DNA of 36,686 bases, from assembly GCA_007692665.1 (NCBI GenBank), contig REBP01000076.1, forward strand, positions 1 to 36,686, written 5' to 3'. Source of the DNA: Gemmatimonadales bacterium. GTDB lineage: Bacteria; Gemmatimonadota; Gemmatimonadetes; Longimicrobiales; Gaopeijiaceae. A model generated the notes under the pieces. That model was not told where the DNA came from and searched no databases. It saw nothing but the letters and a program-made list of their open reading frames with translations. Shown here piece by piece: positions 15,240-24,032 of the stretch (position 1 is the stretch's first letter; the number at the start of each line of letters is the position of its first letter). The translations under genes were made by a program, and so were the position numbers.

Positions 15240-17093
15240 ATGGCAAACATATCGAGGGACACGTTCAGTCTGACAAACGTGATGCACCAGATGCTCACCG
15301 GGGAGCAGGTTGGCGAGCCCCGGCACTATGTGGGACTGCGAGTGGAGCAGGGCGTTCCCGTGCTCGATGCCGACCTGAACGAAGCGGCGGACATCGAGCG
15401 GGTGGCCGCCCGCCTCCAGCTCGATCGCTTCTTTGGAGACGGCATCCCCTTCCAGAACGAGGGGTTCCGGATCACCGCGATCGAGCAGCACAACGACTTC
15501 GTGATCCGTCCCGGGGTCGCCCTGGTGGGGGGCATGCTCGTGGTAAACCCGCACCTGAACCTGCGGTACACCCAGCAGGGGGATGCGCATGGCACAGCCG
15601 TACCCGACCTGGTGCCTCCGGAGGAGGATCCGCGGACCGACCTGGTCTACCTCGATGTCTGGGAGGAGGAGGTCGCGGCCAGCGGACACCCCCGCGCGGA
15701 TGCGCGCCTGATGGACGCCCGGATCGGCATGGAGACGGCGCGCCGCATCGAGCGGCGGTGGGCGGTGCGGGTGGCCCCCGCCACCCACGCGATCGAGGAT
15801 GTACCGGTACCACCGGGACACCGGACCATGGCTCTTGCCCGGTTGAACCGAAGCGCCGACGGACGGATCCGGAGCACGATGATCGTGGACGAGCGGCGCA
15901 CGGATCTCAACGTGGCCCGCTACCTGAAGGTCCCCCTCCGCGCTGCCCGCGGCGGCACGACCATCGATAGCCGATCCTTCGCCGACCTTTACGACAACCT
16001 CCGGCGAATCCTGACCGGCCGCATCGCCCGCGAGATCCTCTTCCTGCCGGCGGCGGATCACGAGCGTACCGTGGTCCTTCTCGCCGCCCAGCACCTCCTG
16101 CAACACAGCTCCACCATCGCCCTGCAATCGAGGACGCACAACCTCAACCGGGAAGACGCGGTGGAGGCCTGCAGAGCGGCAACGGAAGGGCAGGAGGAGC
16201 TGCTCGACGCGATCGAGGAGCACAGCGCCGGCATCCCCGGCGTCAACACCTTCCTCACCCGATACCGGACGCGGCTCGACCCCCTCCGCACCCGGGTGGA
16301 GGATGGCGATCTGGTTGGTGCGTACGAGGCGCAGAGCACGATCAACTCCTGGCTCGCCATCCCGCTCAGCGATCTGCCAGGCGGGAGCGTGGTCGCCGCG
16401 TTCCGCGAGGTCGTCCCGGAGACGGCGCTGGCCCACGGGGTCATGGCGGTCTTCACCATGGAGGTGAACAACCAGCTGGCGGGGAATGCGCACGACGAGG
16501 AGATCTTTGACCTCAGCGTCGAGCAGAGTAGCGGCCTCTGGACGATAGGAGAATTCGACGCGGAGATCGCGGTGGAGCGCAACGGGAGTGCGACGTTCAC
16601 CCTCGAGGTCGTTCCCCACAGCGCGGATCCGAGCTGCGTGCTGACCGTGACCGCGGTGTCGCGCAGGAACCCGGCGATTCGCTCGGCGCCCCGGATCACG
16701 CTGCAGATCGGGGCGCTTCCTCCCGTGGGCCGCACCCTCGCCTACCCTGGTTCCTTCAACGACGACGGTCGGATCAACCTGCGGGTCGGGCAGCTTTCCG
16801 GCCCGGGTGGACGCATTATCCCCCTGACGCTGAGCAACCGCTCGACCGAGCCGGCGGATTACGAGATCGAATGGTTCGTCGAGCTTCCGGATGATGCGGA
16901 CACGGACGACTGGCCGATCGATGAAACAGACCGCAGGGGAAGGCAGTTCTTCACTGCGCTCGACCCGGGAGTCAATCACGAGGTCATCTCGCTTCGCGGA
17001 CCCGCCGGCACCGTCGGGATCGAGGGTGAGCTCGTCCTCCTCCTGACCGATCCGGAAGAAGAGCTGCGTCTCCCCTTCGTGGTCATCGACTAA
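15240..17093 (+). CDS. DUF6519-like eCIS/phage-tail associated protein with Ig-like C-terminus
   Basis: From ATG 15240 the protein has 617 residues; a TTG 36 bases earlier lacks support. Near the N-terminus RHYVGLRVEQGVPVLDADLN matches the 'QGRV.LDADWNE' signature of DUF6519-type proteins that accompany contractile baseplates. Next come beta-rich segments with VYLDVWEEEV, a helical middle (about residues 270-390, including ATEGQEELLDAIEEHS), then one or two Ig-like sandwiches (SATFTLEVVPHS, GGRIIPLTLSNRS) and a final FVVID strand. It has no signal peptide. A baseplate periphery or fibre-attachment role is plausible, but I know of no demonstrated function. Confidence 0.8.
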   Translation: MANISRDTFSLTNVMHQMLTGEQVGEPRHYVGLRVEQGVPVLDADLNEAADIERVAARLQLDRFFGDGIPFQNEGFRITAIEQHNDFVIRPGVALVGGMLVVNPHLNLRYTQQGDAHGTAVPDLVPPEEDPRTDLVYLDVWEEEVAASGHPRADARLMDARIGMETARRIERRWAVRVAPATHAIEDVPVPPGHRTMALARLNRSADGRIRSTMIVDERRTDLNVARYLKVPLRAARGGTTIDSRSFADLYDNLRRILTGRIAREILFLPAADHERTVVLLAAQHLLQHSSTIALQSRTHNLNREDAVEACRAATEGQEELLDAIEEHSAGIPGVNTFLTRYRTRLDPLRTRVEDGDLVGAYEAQSTINSWLAIPLSDLPGGSVVAAFREVVPETALAHGVMAVFTMEVNNQLAGNAHDEEIFDLSVEQSSGLWTIGEFDAEIAVERNGSATFTLEVVPHSADPSCVLTVTAVSRRNPAIRSAPRITLQIGALPPVGRTLAYPGSFNDDGRINLRVGQLSGPGGRIIPLTLSNRSTEPADYEIEWFVELPDDADTDDWPIDETDRRGRQFFTALDPGVNHEVISLRGPAGTVGIEGELVLLLTDPEEELRLPFVVID

Positions 17094-17112
17094 CCCGAGC
17101 CCACAGAGAATC

Positions 17113-20031
17113 ATGCCTTCGCTTCCGAACGCTCGAGCCTTCCGCCGATTTCCGGCGCTGGCTGTCGCCTGCGCCATGACCCTTGTCTGCCTGGCTCCGG
17201 TTCCGGGCAGCGCCGAAGACCCGGACCGGCCGGCTGCATCGACCCCACCGCCGCCGATGCAGATCGTGCCCCGGCTACCTTCGGGAGCCTCCATCACCAT
17301 CGATGCAGGTGATTCCGACTGGACATTCGAATCACTCGAACTCGGCATCATCGCAGAGGGCGAAACCGTGGGGACGGGGCGACTGGTTCTGGACCCGTCA
17401 TCGGTGCCCGGTGAACTGGGCGCCCTCTATCTCTTCTTCGAGTTCGAACCGTCCCACCGCAGTCCTCAGGACGAGTTCCGGTTCTTCTTCGAGGTCGCCT
17501 CGCCGGCCGCGGGCAGTCCCGAGGTCATGGGCGTCCGATTCCGGCGGGACGCCCAGCAGTCCAGGTTCCTCATCGGGCTCGATTCGGTGGCTTCGGACGG
17601 CCTCGCGGCCAGTGACTTCGCGATCAATCCGCAGACCGGATCGGGAGGATGGCGGGTCGAAGCGCGACTCGACCCGGCCGTCTTCGGGATGAACGCCTTC
17701 GCGCACGTCACCCGGGCGTTCGCCGAATCGCTGGATGCCGACGAAGACTTTGACTTCACCAATGGCTTCTGGCCGGCCGACGGGGTGGCGGCAAATCTCG
17801 GCTCATGGGCACCGCTCGGCCTCCGCTACCCGATCGATGTCGCTCTCTCGCTCGACTTCTCCGGGAGCATGCGGATCACCGATGGACAGCCGCAGAATCG
17901 GTGGCAGCGAGCCACCCGCGCCGCAGATCTCTTCGCGGCGACCTTCAGCCTTCTGAGACAGAGCGACTTCGATGACCGGATCGGACTCTCCCAGTATTCC
18001 TGGGGATGCGGGGCCCAGGGGACCGACGACACCGGCGCGCTCGCCGGATCCGGCATTCCCGGCAACCTGATCGCAATCCCTCCCGCGCCGACGGGGAGCG
18101 CGGCCTTCACCGTGGGTATCGATGCGCCCGCGCCGAACAACTGCACGCCGATCCTTCGGGGGCTCGAATTCGCGCTCGAGAACCAGCTGGGCTTCGCGGG
18201 GCCCAGCGAGGCGCTGCGAGAGCGATTCGTCGTCCTGCTGAGCGACGGCCTTCACAACCGTCCGCAGCCCTCGAATCAGGTGCAGCTGGACAACGAGTTC
18301 ACGGCCGGTGAACGCGACTTCGCGCATGTCATCACGGTGGCGATGGGCGGAGACGGAATCGCGGACACGGAGCTTCTCGACGGCATCTCCGATGCCTTTG
18401 GAAGCGGCGAACTCGCGAGCTTCCGCACGGCGACCCAGTTCAGTGACCTGCTCTCCACCTATGTCGAGGCGCTGAGCGAACCGCTGGGATTCGAGGTCGT
18501 GCCCCCGGTCGGCAATCAGTTCTCGATCGGCGAGCCGCGAAGAGTGGTCTTCATCGGGGTCTGGAATGACCCGACGCATGCCGGCGATCTGAATGCAGTG
18601 CACACGGGAACTTCCGAAACAGTCGGCGGATCGGTCTCCAACACCGCGGTCGGATACGCTGCGGTCACCGTGGAAGGGCCGGCGGGGGGTACGTGGACGC
18701 TGCAGCGGCCCGGGTCAGGGTCGCTCCCCGACGTCGCATTCGCGCTCTCCAACCGGCGAGTCAACGCGCGCTTCTTCATCGAGCAGCGGAGCTACGGCAC
18801 GGGCGAGCCGATGCGGCTCCGCGTCGGCCTGACCGACCGCGGACGGCCTCTCACCAATGCCGATGTCCGGGTCGAGATTGCGCGGCCGGGCGAGGCACTG
18901 GGCAACTACCTCTCCACGATACAGGAAGATTGCTCAGTCGGCCGACCGACGCTCCCGGGCCTTCGCGATCCCATCATCATCGATCGGGTGCCCGCGCGCA
19001 CGACCACGCCGGAACCCGGGCGGGTCGGCGCGCCTGCCGACCCGAGCACCGGTCGTCACGCCCTGGCCGAAGCACACTTCCGGCGCTGCCAGAAGGAAGG
19101 CCTCGACCGACAGGATCTCGGCGAGACCCTTCCCCATATCGGCGACGGGATCTACGCCGCCGATTTCAGCGACACCAGTCTCGAGGGCAGCTACGACTTC
19201 CGCTTCACCGTGCGTGGCTCGACGGACGACGCGGTCGAATTCGCCCGCACCCGCCGCCTCTCCCAGTTCGTCCGGGTCAAGCCGGATGCGACGGCCACAA
19301 CGCACGAGATCCGCACCGAGCGCCAGGATGACGGCTCCATGCAGTCCATGTACTGGTTTCTCCCGATGGACAGGCTGAACAACTACCTCGGGCCCGGATT
19401 CGGCGGGAGGTTCCAGGTGGAGGTGGTCGGTGGCACACAGATCGGAGAAGTGGTCGACCTCGAAAACGGGTATTACGCGGTGCGGGTCGAACATGGGGAG
19501 GACGACCCGCTCCCGGGAGTCGTGATCAGCCTGCCCGGAACCGATTTCGAGGTGGGCTACGGAGAGCGAGTGCCGACCGCCCGCCGAGGTGAGCTCGAGG
19601 TCTTCGGCAGCCATACCAGCCTGGACAGGCTTCTCCTCCCGGACCCGGTGCTCGGCTTCGGGTTCCGGGGAGCCCGCTCGATCTTCGGGCCGCTTCACGG
19701 CGAGGCCGAGGTCGGGGTCAACTTCCCGGGCACGGAAGACCCGAGGGGAGAGGAAATCCGGATCCTCCACTTCCTGGCGGGCCTGCGGCTGGATATCCCG
19801 CTGTCCCCACGGATCGTGCCGTCGGTTTCGGCGGGAGCCGGAATCCTGAACCTCTCCCACCTGGATCCGGAGACAACCCTGCTCCTCCATGCGAGCGGCG
19901 GGCTGACCTGGCATGCGAGTGACGCCATCGGCATCCGGGGCGTGGTCCGCTACCTCCAGGTCGGAAATGAATGGGAGTGGGGCACGACCAGCGGTGCGCA
20001 GTTCACCCTGGGCATCGTCTTCAAGCCCTGA
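17113..20031 (+). CDS. exported VWA-domain protein with C-terminal beta-barrel-like region
   Basis: This 972-residue protein begins with a Sec signal peptide (basic RAFRRF, hydrophobic LAVACAMTLVCLA, likely cleavage after GSA near residue 35). Residues about 50-235 form a beta-sandwich with a sequence (GGWRVEARLDPAVFGM) recalling CBM9/DOMON-like folds. A von Willebrand A domain follows with a complete metal site: DFSGS at 248-252, Thr 345 and the Asp of LSDG at 378. Further Ig-like segments run to about 830. The last ~130 residues alternate in barrel fashion (EVGVNFPG, AGLRLDIPLSP, ASGGLTWHAS, AQFTLGIVFKP). It is placed in the middle of eCIS genes yet is exported by a different route. It may be an envelope anchor, docking or release factor; this is inference. 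The start has a weak ribosome binding site. Confidence 0.82.
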   Translation: MPSLPNARAFRRFPALAVACAMTLVCLAPVPGSAEDPDRPAASTPPPPMQIVPRLPSGASITIDAGDSDWTFESLELGIIAEGETVGTGRLVLDPSSVPGELGALYLFFEFEPSHRSPQDEFRFFFEVASPAAGSPEVMGVRFRRDAQQSRFLIGLDSVASDGLAASDFAINPQTGSGGWRVEARLDPAVFGMNAFAHVTRAFAESLDADEDFDFTNGFWPADGVAANLGSWAPLGLRYPIDVALSLDFSGSMRITDGQPQNRWQRATRAADLFAATFSLLRQSDFDDRIGLSQYSWGCGAQGTDDTGALAGSGIPGNLIAIPPAPTGSAAFTVGIDAPAPNNCTPILRGLEFALENQLGFAGPSEALRERFVVLLSDGLHNRPQPSNQVQLDNEFTAGERDFAHVITVAMGGDGIADTELLDGISDAFGSGELASFRTATQFSDLLSTYVEALSEPLGFEVVPPVGNQFSIGEPRRVVFIGVWNDPTHAGDLNAVHTGTSETVGGSVSNTAVGYAAVTVEGPAGGTWTLQRPGSGSLPDVAFALSNRRVNARFFIEQRSYGTGEPMRLRVGLTDRGRPLTNADVRVEIARPGEALGNYLSTIQEDCSVGRPTLPGLRDPIIIDRVPARTTTPEPGRVGAPADPSTGRHALAEAHFRRCQKEGLDRQDLGETLPHIGDGIYAADFSDTSLEGSYDFRFTVRGSTDDAVEFARTRRLSQFVRVKPDATATTHEIRTERQDDGSMQSMYWFLPMDRLNNYLGPGFGGRFQVEVVGGTQIGEVVDLENGYYAVRVEHGEDDPLPGVVISLPGTDFEVGYGERVPTARRGELEVFGSHTSLDRLLLPDPVLGFGFRGARSIFGPLHGEAEVGVNFPGTEDPRGEEIRILHFLAGLRLDIPLSPRIVPSVSAGAGILNLSHLDPETTLLLHASGGLTWHASDAIGIRGVVRYLQVGNEWEWGTTSGAQFTLGIVFKP

Positions 20032-20114
20032 CGAAGGGGCAGAGCGCGCATCACCGACCGGGGGGCACCGGGACGCCGGGGCACGGTGGCAGAATCACGA
20101 AGCCGGAGGAGCGT

Positions 20115-21056
20115 ATGGCCATGCACGGGGAGTACCGCGATGCCGTGATCGCGGCTGCGGGGCGAAGGCCTCATTGGACCCGATGGCGTCCGAACTCGAT
20201 CGTGGAGTCGTGCTGGCCGCTCATCGCGGGGCTTCTCGGGAACGAGGAGGGGCTTCGCGGGATCCTCTACCTGGCGGTTGGAGAGGGGGACGCACGCTGG
20301 GATGATGCCCCCGCCACCCGCGGACCGCTCGCTCGCCATCTGCGCGAGGAGGTTGTGCGCGTTCCCATCGCGCCGGAGGACATCACCTACCTCGGCGAAG
20401 GTGACGAGCCGTCCCGCGAGCCGACGCCACGCCTCGAGATCAGGGTCCGCCTTGCCTGGGAGACCCCCCAGGTACTGCGTGAGTTCGGTGTCTTCGGGGG
20501 CGATGCCACGGAGGCGGCGAACAGTGGGCGAATGATCAATCATGTCGTGCACGATCGCCTCAACCTCGGAGAGGGGAGCACGCTGACCCGCCAGATCCGG
20601 TTCAGCTTCGGGCAGGGAGGGTTGGGCCACTGGCTGGACCCGGCGGAGCACTGGTTAGGGCAGGAAGACGCCCGACTGGTCGACGGAGTCGGCGATGCCA
20701 TGGCGAGTGCGCTCCGAGGCCAGGGCATCCTGACCGTGAACGAACTGGCGGTGTGCGAGCCTCTGAATGATCGGGGTCCGATTCCGCTCATCCCACTCGT
20801 CGAGCTGCGGTCGAAGGCCAGGCTCGCGCTCCGCACCGCCGCCGAGATTCGGGTCTCGGACGGGTTCCTTCGACTCACCGCGTGGGAAGTCCTGCTGACC
20901 CCCACCGCGACACTGGCGCTGAACGCTCACGCCGACGTGACCGAGGCTGCATGGCTACGGGAGAAGATCGGAGCGCTCGAGGTCGCCCTCAACCACCACT
21001 TCCTGAGCCGGGTTACCGTGCGGGAGCTGGTGGGCCACCGCCGAGCGGGCGAATGA
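20115..21056 (+). CDS. phage tail fibre/collar-like eCIS protein
   Basis: From ATG 20115 (GGAGGA at 20105-20110; an ATG two codons later is also possible) the product has 313 residues. The segment LREFGVFGGDATEAANSGRM followed by INHVVHDRLNLGEGSTLTRQ resembles tail-collar/fibre proteins encoded after eCIS baseplate genes, in which a glycine-rich turn precedes a conserved His region. A C-terminal ~110 residues contain a helix-hairpin-like stretch (MASALRGQGILTVNELA) and then helices ending NHHFLSRVTVREL. It could be the receptor-binding or adaptor piece (Pvc13 position). No membrane span or signal. Its TGA overlaps the next small gene's ATG (21053). Confidence 0.7.
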   Translation: MAMHGEYRDAVIAAAGRRPHWTRWRPNSIVESCWPLIAGLLGNEEGLRGILYLAVGEGDARWDDAPATRGPLARHLREEVVRVPIAPEDITYLGEGDEPSREPTPRLEIRVRLAWETPQVLREFGVFGGDATEAANSGRMINHVVHDRLNLGEGSTLTRQIRFSFGQGGLGHWLDPAEHWLGQEDARLVDGVGDAMASALRGQGILTVNELAVCEPLNDRGPIPLIPLVELRSKARLALRTAAEIRVSDGFLRLTAWEVLLTPTATLALNAHADVTEAAWLREKIGALEVALNHHFLSRVTVRELVGHRRAGE

Positions 21057-21196
21057 TCCGCCGGCGCAGCCCCGATTGGCGCGGTTTCGCACCTCGCCCG
21101 GTCCCATGGCTCATCGCCGGACGGGAGATAATCTGCGCGGAGCTGGTGGCGGGAGTGGGGAACCGGAGGGTCGCTCTCGCCCTGGGGGGCGGGTGA
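21053..21196 (+). CDS. small 47-residue protein, undescribed
   Basis: The ATG overlaps the previous stop (ATGA at 21053) and the TGA overlaps the next GTG (GTGA at 21193), so both ends are coupled exactly like other genes in this operon. Counting by hand, about four fifths of third codon positions are G or C here, against about three fifths in the competing frame of the next gene, which favours coding. The protein is basic at the N-terminus (MIRRRSPDWRGF) then hydrophobic (VPWLIAGREIICAELVAGV). I recognise no family. It may be a chaperone, antitoxin or adaptor for the DUF4157 protein that follows, but that is speculation. Confidence 0.45.
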   Translation: MIRRRSPDWRGFAPRPVPWLIAGREIICAELVAGVGNRRVALALGGG

Positions 21197-22389
21197 GACC
21201 CCGGCCCCCGAGAGGGTGGGTCCGGCACCCTCGATCCCATGGATGGGGACGGCCGGCTGCCGAACTGCAACGCGGCATGCCTCCCCACCCCCTCGTCTCC
21301 CTCGGCCGGAAGATCGGCAACCGGACGGTGCACGCAATGACATCCGGGGACCTGCTGCCGACCCCTGCCCGGGTCGGAGCGGCGAACGACCCACTGGAGC
21401 GCGAGGCCGACCGGATCGCCGATCGGCTCGCTCCGGGTGCGCCGCAGACTGCGGTGCAGCGCCAGTCGGCGGACGGCGCCCGGCTTCCGGACCCGCTTCG
21501 GAACTACTTCGAACAGCGCCTCGGATCCGATCTGGGTGCGGTTCGCATTCACGATGGACCGGCCGCCACCGCCGCGAACCGGTCGCTCGGCTCGTACGCC
21601 TTTGCCCGTGAGACGGATATCCTCTTTGGCGCCGGCCGATACGCCCCGCACACGCGGAACGGCATGCGGCTCCTCGCCCACGAACTCGCCCACGTCGCCC
21701 AGCGGACCGGGGGGAGCGGGGTGCGGGAGGCGGCCCCGCGGGGTGCGGTGCAGATGAGCGGACCCGAGACCGAGGTCGCCACGACCGTGGAGGTGGAGGA
21801 TGGCGAGACGGAGGTCCGGACGACCACGACAGCCAGGACCGCCATCCTCGAGGATGGGACGCTGGGGCCCTTCCAGCTGCTCCCCTCGGGGAGCGTGCGT
21901 TACGGCGCCACGATTGCCGGTCCGACGGATCCTCGCGCGCGTCAGGAGATGCTTCTCGCCCTGGCGCTCTTCCGGCTGCGGTGGCAGCAGCGAACCGCCA
22001 GGGGAGGGCGGATCGGAGGCGGGCTCGAGCTGTCCGGTCTCCTCTCCGCAACCGAGCTCGAGGGTGCGGTTTCCCTCGCCCCGAGCCTCCGGACACGATT
22101 CGACCTCTTCGACTACCTGTCGCCGCCGGTTGGCCCCGGGCAGTTCCGGTTCCGGCTGAGGGGCGAAGGGACCTACGGGGCACGGGGCGGCTCCGGGCTC
22201 CTCGGCGCCACCGGCGGGGAGGCGTATCGGCGGCTCCAGGGCTCCGCCATGGCCGGGTACCGGCTCGACATCGCCAATGTTCAGACTGAAATCGGCGTAA
22301 CCCTGACGGCACGCTACCACGAAAACCTGGCCACCGGCGAGATCCAGCAGCCGATCATCACCGGGGTACAGCTCAGATTCACCTTCTGA
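21193..22389 (+). CDS. DUF4157 eCIS effector candidate with beta-barrel-like C-terminus
   Basis: I favour the GTG at 21193 (GTGA overlap), giving 398 residues and an Arg-rich N-terminal tail like its two siblings; ATG 21277 is the alternative. After the tail come the segments GRKIGNRTVHAM and NDPLEREADRIADRLA, then the DUF4157 domain with HELAH at 163-167 (zinc metallopeptidase motif). Residues about 195-398 form a distinct part rich in alternating strands (GLELSGLLSATELEGAVSLA, QFRFRLRGEGTYGARGG, IEIGVTLTARYH-like spacing) ending in VQLRFTF, as outer-membrane strands do. DUF4157 is strongly associated with eCIS cargo. I infer an effector that may form a barrel or pore after delivery; no experiment supports this. 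Confidence 0.8.
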   Translation: MRPRPPRGWVRHPRSHGWGRPAAELQRGMPPHPLVSLGRKIGNRTVHAMTSGDLLPTPARVGAANDPLEREADRIADRLAPGAPQTAVQRQSADGARLPDPLRNYFEQRLGSDLGAVRIHDGPAATAANRSLGSYAFARETDILFGAGRYAPHTRNGMRLLAHELAHVAQRTGGSGVREAAPRGAVQMSGPETEVATTVEVEDGETEVRTTTTARTAILEDGTLGPFQLLPSGSVRYGATIAGPTDPRARQEMLLALALFRLRWQQRTARGGRIGGGLELSGLLSATELEGAVSLAPSLRTRFDLFDYLSPPVGPGQFRFRLRGEGTYGARGGSGLLGATGGEAYRRLQGSAMAGYRLDIANVQTEIGVTLTARYHENLATGEIQQPIITGVQLRFTF

Positions 22390-22405
22390 GCCTGAGGAGG
22401 AGAGC

Positions 22406-23917
22406 ATGGCCAGACACCCTGTTCGAGAGCGCGGCCGCCGCGGCCGGGAGAGTAGCGAACCGCGCTCGAACGGCCGGCAGGTGGCGCGCCCTGCCCACGC
22501 ATGCGCCCACGCACGCGCGCCCATGGGGCCGTTCGGGAGTGCTGCGATCGGCAACCGGACGCGGCGGCGCCTGGCTTCGGGTGAAGTATTCCAGCCCAGG
22601 CTTCGTATCGGCGCGGTGGGTGACCCGCTGGAGCGCGAGGCAGATTCCATCGCCGAGCGGGTGGTGCGGATGCCGGCGCCGGGCGCTTCTCCGACGCTTC
22701 GGCCAGACGGCTGCGACCGCGGCCGCGGATCCGCACCGTTTCCCGCCTCAGCCGGGATGGCCGCGTCGATCGTGCGCGTACGCCGGGGAGGGGGGACGTC
22801 GCTGCCTCCTTCCGTCCGATCCTTCTTCGAGCCGCGCTTCGGGCAGGATTTCGCGGAGGTGCGCATCCACACCGGAGCAGACGCCGCCGCCTCTGCGGCG
22901 GAGTTGACCGCCCGCGCGTATACCGTCGGCCGCGACATCGTGTTCGGCCGCGGCGAGTTCGCGCCCGGCAGCGTGGCCGGCCGCCTCCTGCTGGCGCACG
23001 AACTCGCGCATGTGGTGCAGCAGGGGAACGCCCCCCATGGGGAAGGCAGCACCGTGCGGCGAACGGTGTACAATCACGATCCCGACTGGGCGCGGCGGGT
23101 AGCTGCGGCAGCCGGGGATCAGGACCGCATCGCCCTTCTGAACGAGGCCGCGGAAGGCGACCGCCGCGCCTACCCGAGCCTCCTGTTCCCGATCACGCCG
23201 CTGCCTTCCGAGGAGAGAGAGCGCCTCGCCTTCGGGGTGTACTATGACCCCGATCAATCGGACCCCGGCCTTCTGCACGCCCGTCCGAGGTTTTTCCGGC
23301 GCAGGATCCCCTTCACCGATGTCGTCATCTCCCGGCGATCGGAGCCCGCCCCCGCGAACCCCGACGTTCCGGGAGAGCCTCGCACCGGCTTCTACGTGAC
23401 GCTGGGACCGGGTGCACTTTCCGAGCACAACGCGGCACATACCCAGCGCGTTCTCTACCACGAGCATGTCCATGTCCGTCAGCGCACAGGCCGGCAGGAC
23501 CGCGACCTCCTGGACCCGCTCGGGGGGAATCGCGACCGGCAGTTCGTCTACGGCGCGGCGAAGGAGGCGCTGGCCCACGCCCGGGATTTCGCCCGATACT
23601 TCCGTCATCTCCATGTGGACGAGAGCGATCCATGGGACCGCGAAGACCGGGGACGGCGACCCCATGACGCGCTGTATTCGCTGATCGCCATCGAGCACGA
23701 GTACTGGCCGAGTCTGCTCGTCACCGGGGGAGAACGTGTGCGGGAGCGCGTGGTTCGGATCCTCGCGAGCGCTCCGGCGAACGACGAGGAACGAGCGCGC
23801 GCGCTCACCCTCGCCCGGCACCTCTCCGGGACGAACCGGGTTGGTCAGCGCACGGAATTCAGGCGCCTCCTGATCGAGGCCCTGGAATCCGACGCCGCGC
23901 TGCTCCTGGGGCCATGA
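22406..23917 (+). CDS. DUF4157 eCIS effector candidate with a second HExxH metallopeptidase-like domain
   Basis: AGGAGGAG precedes ATG 22406; the product has 503 residues. The first ~45 residues are Arg/Ser-rich and probably disordered, as in eCIS packaging signals. PLEREADSIAERVV precedes the DUF4157 domain with HELAH at 198-202. The C-terminal half contains a second zinc-peptidase-like motif, HEHVH at 352-356, followed about 30 residues later by a conserved-looking Glu (KEALAHARDF), the geometry of a gluzincin. The rest (IAIEHEYWPSLLV, then a basic helical end) is not recognised. Two separate protease motifs in one cargo is unusual: the first may act as a self-processing or loading domain and the second as the toxin. 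That division is inference. Confidence 0.82.
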   Translation: MARHPVRERGRRGRESSEPRSNGRQVARPAHACAHARAPMGPFGSAAIGNRTRRRLASGEVFQPRLRIGAVGDPLEREADSIAERVVRMPAPGASPTLRPDGCDRGRGSAPFPASAGMAASIVRVRRGGGTSLPPSVRSFFEPRFGQDFAEVRIHTGADAAASAAELTARAYTVGRDIVFGRGEFAPGSVAGRLLLAHELAHVVQQGNAPHGEGSTVRRTVYNHDPDWARRVAAAAGDQDRIALLNEAAEGDRRAYPSLLFPITPLPSEERERLAFGVYYDPDQSDPGLLHARPRFFRRRIPFTDVVISRRSEPAPANPDVPGEPRTGFYVTLGPGALSEHNAAHTQRVLYHEHVHVRQRTGRQDRDLLDPLGGNRDRQFVYGAAKEALAHARDFARYFRHLHVDESDPWDREDRGRRPHDALYSLIAIEHEYWPSLLVTGGERVRERVVRILASAPANDEERARALTLARHLSGTNRVGQRTEFRRLLIEALESDAALLLGP

Positions 23918-24032
23918 TCCGGCCGTCGGTGATCGCGCGGGGGCGGCCACGGAGCTTCACCGGGCGGCTCGGAGAGGGATCGTGGGGAAGCTCCCACCCG
24001 GTCGGCTGCGACCGTATTCAGCGGAGGCAAGG

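Noticed and set aside
20032-20114. Possible terminator between the VWA gene and the fibre-like gene
   Set aside because: The GC-rich bases form direct rather than inverted repeats and there is no T-tract.
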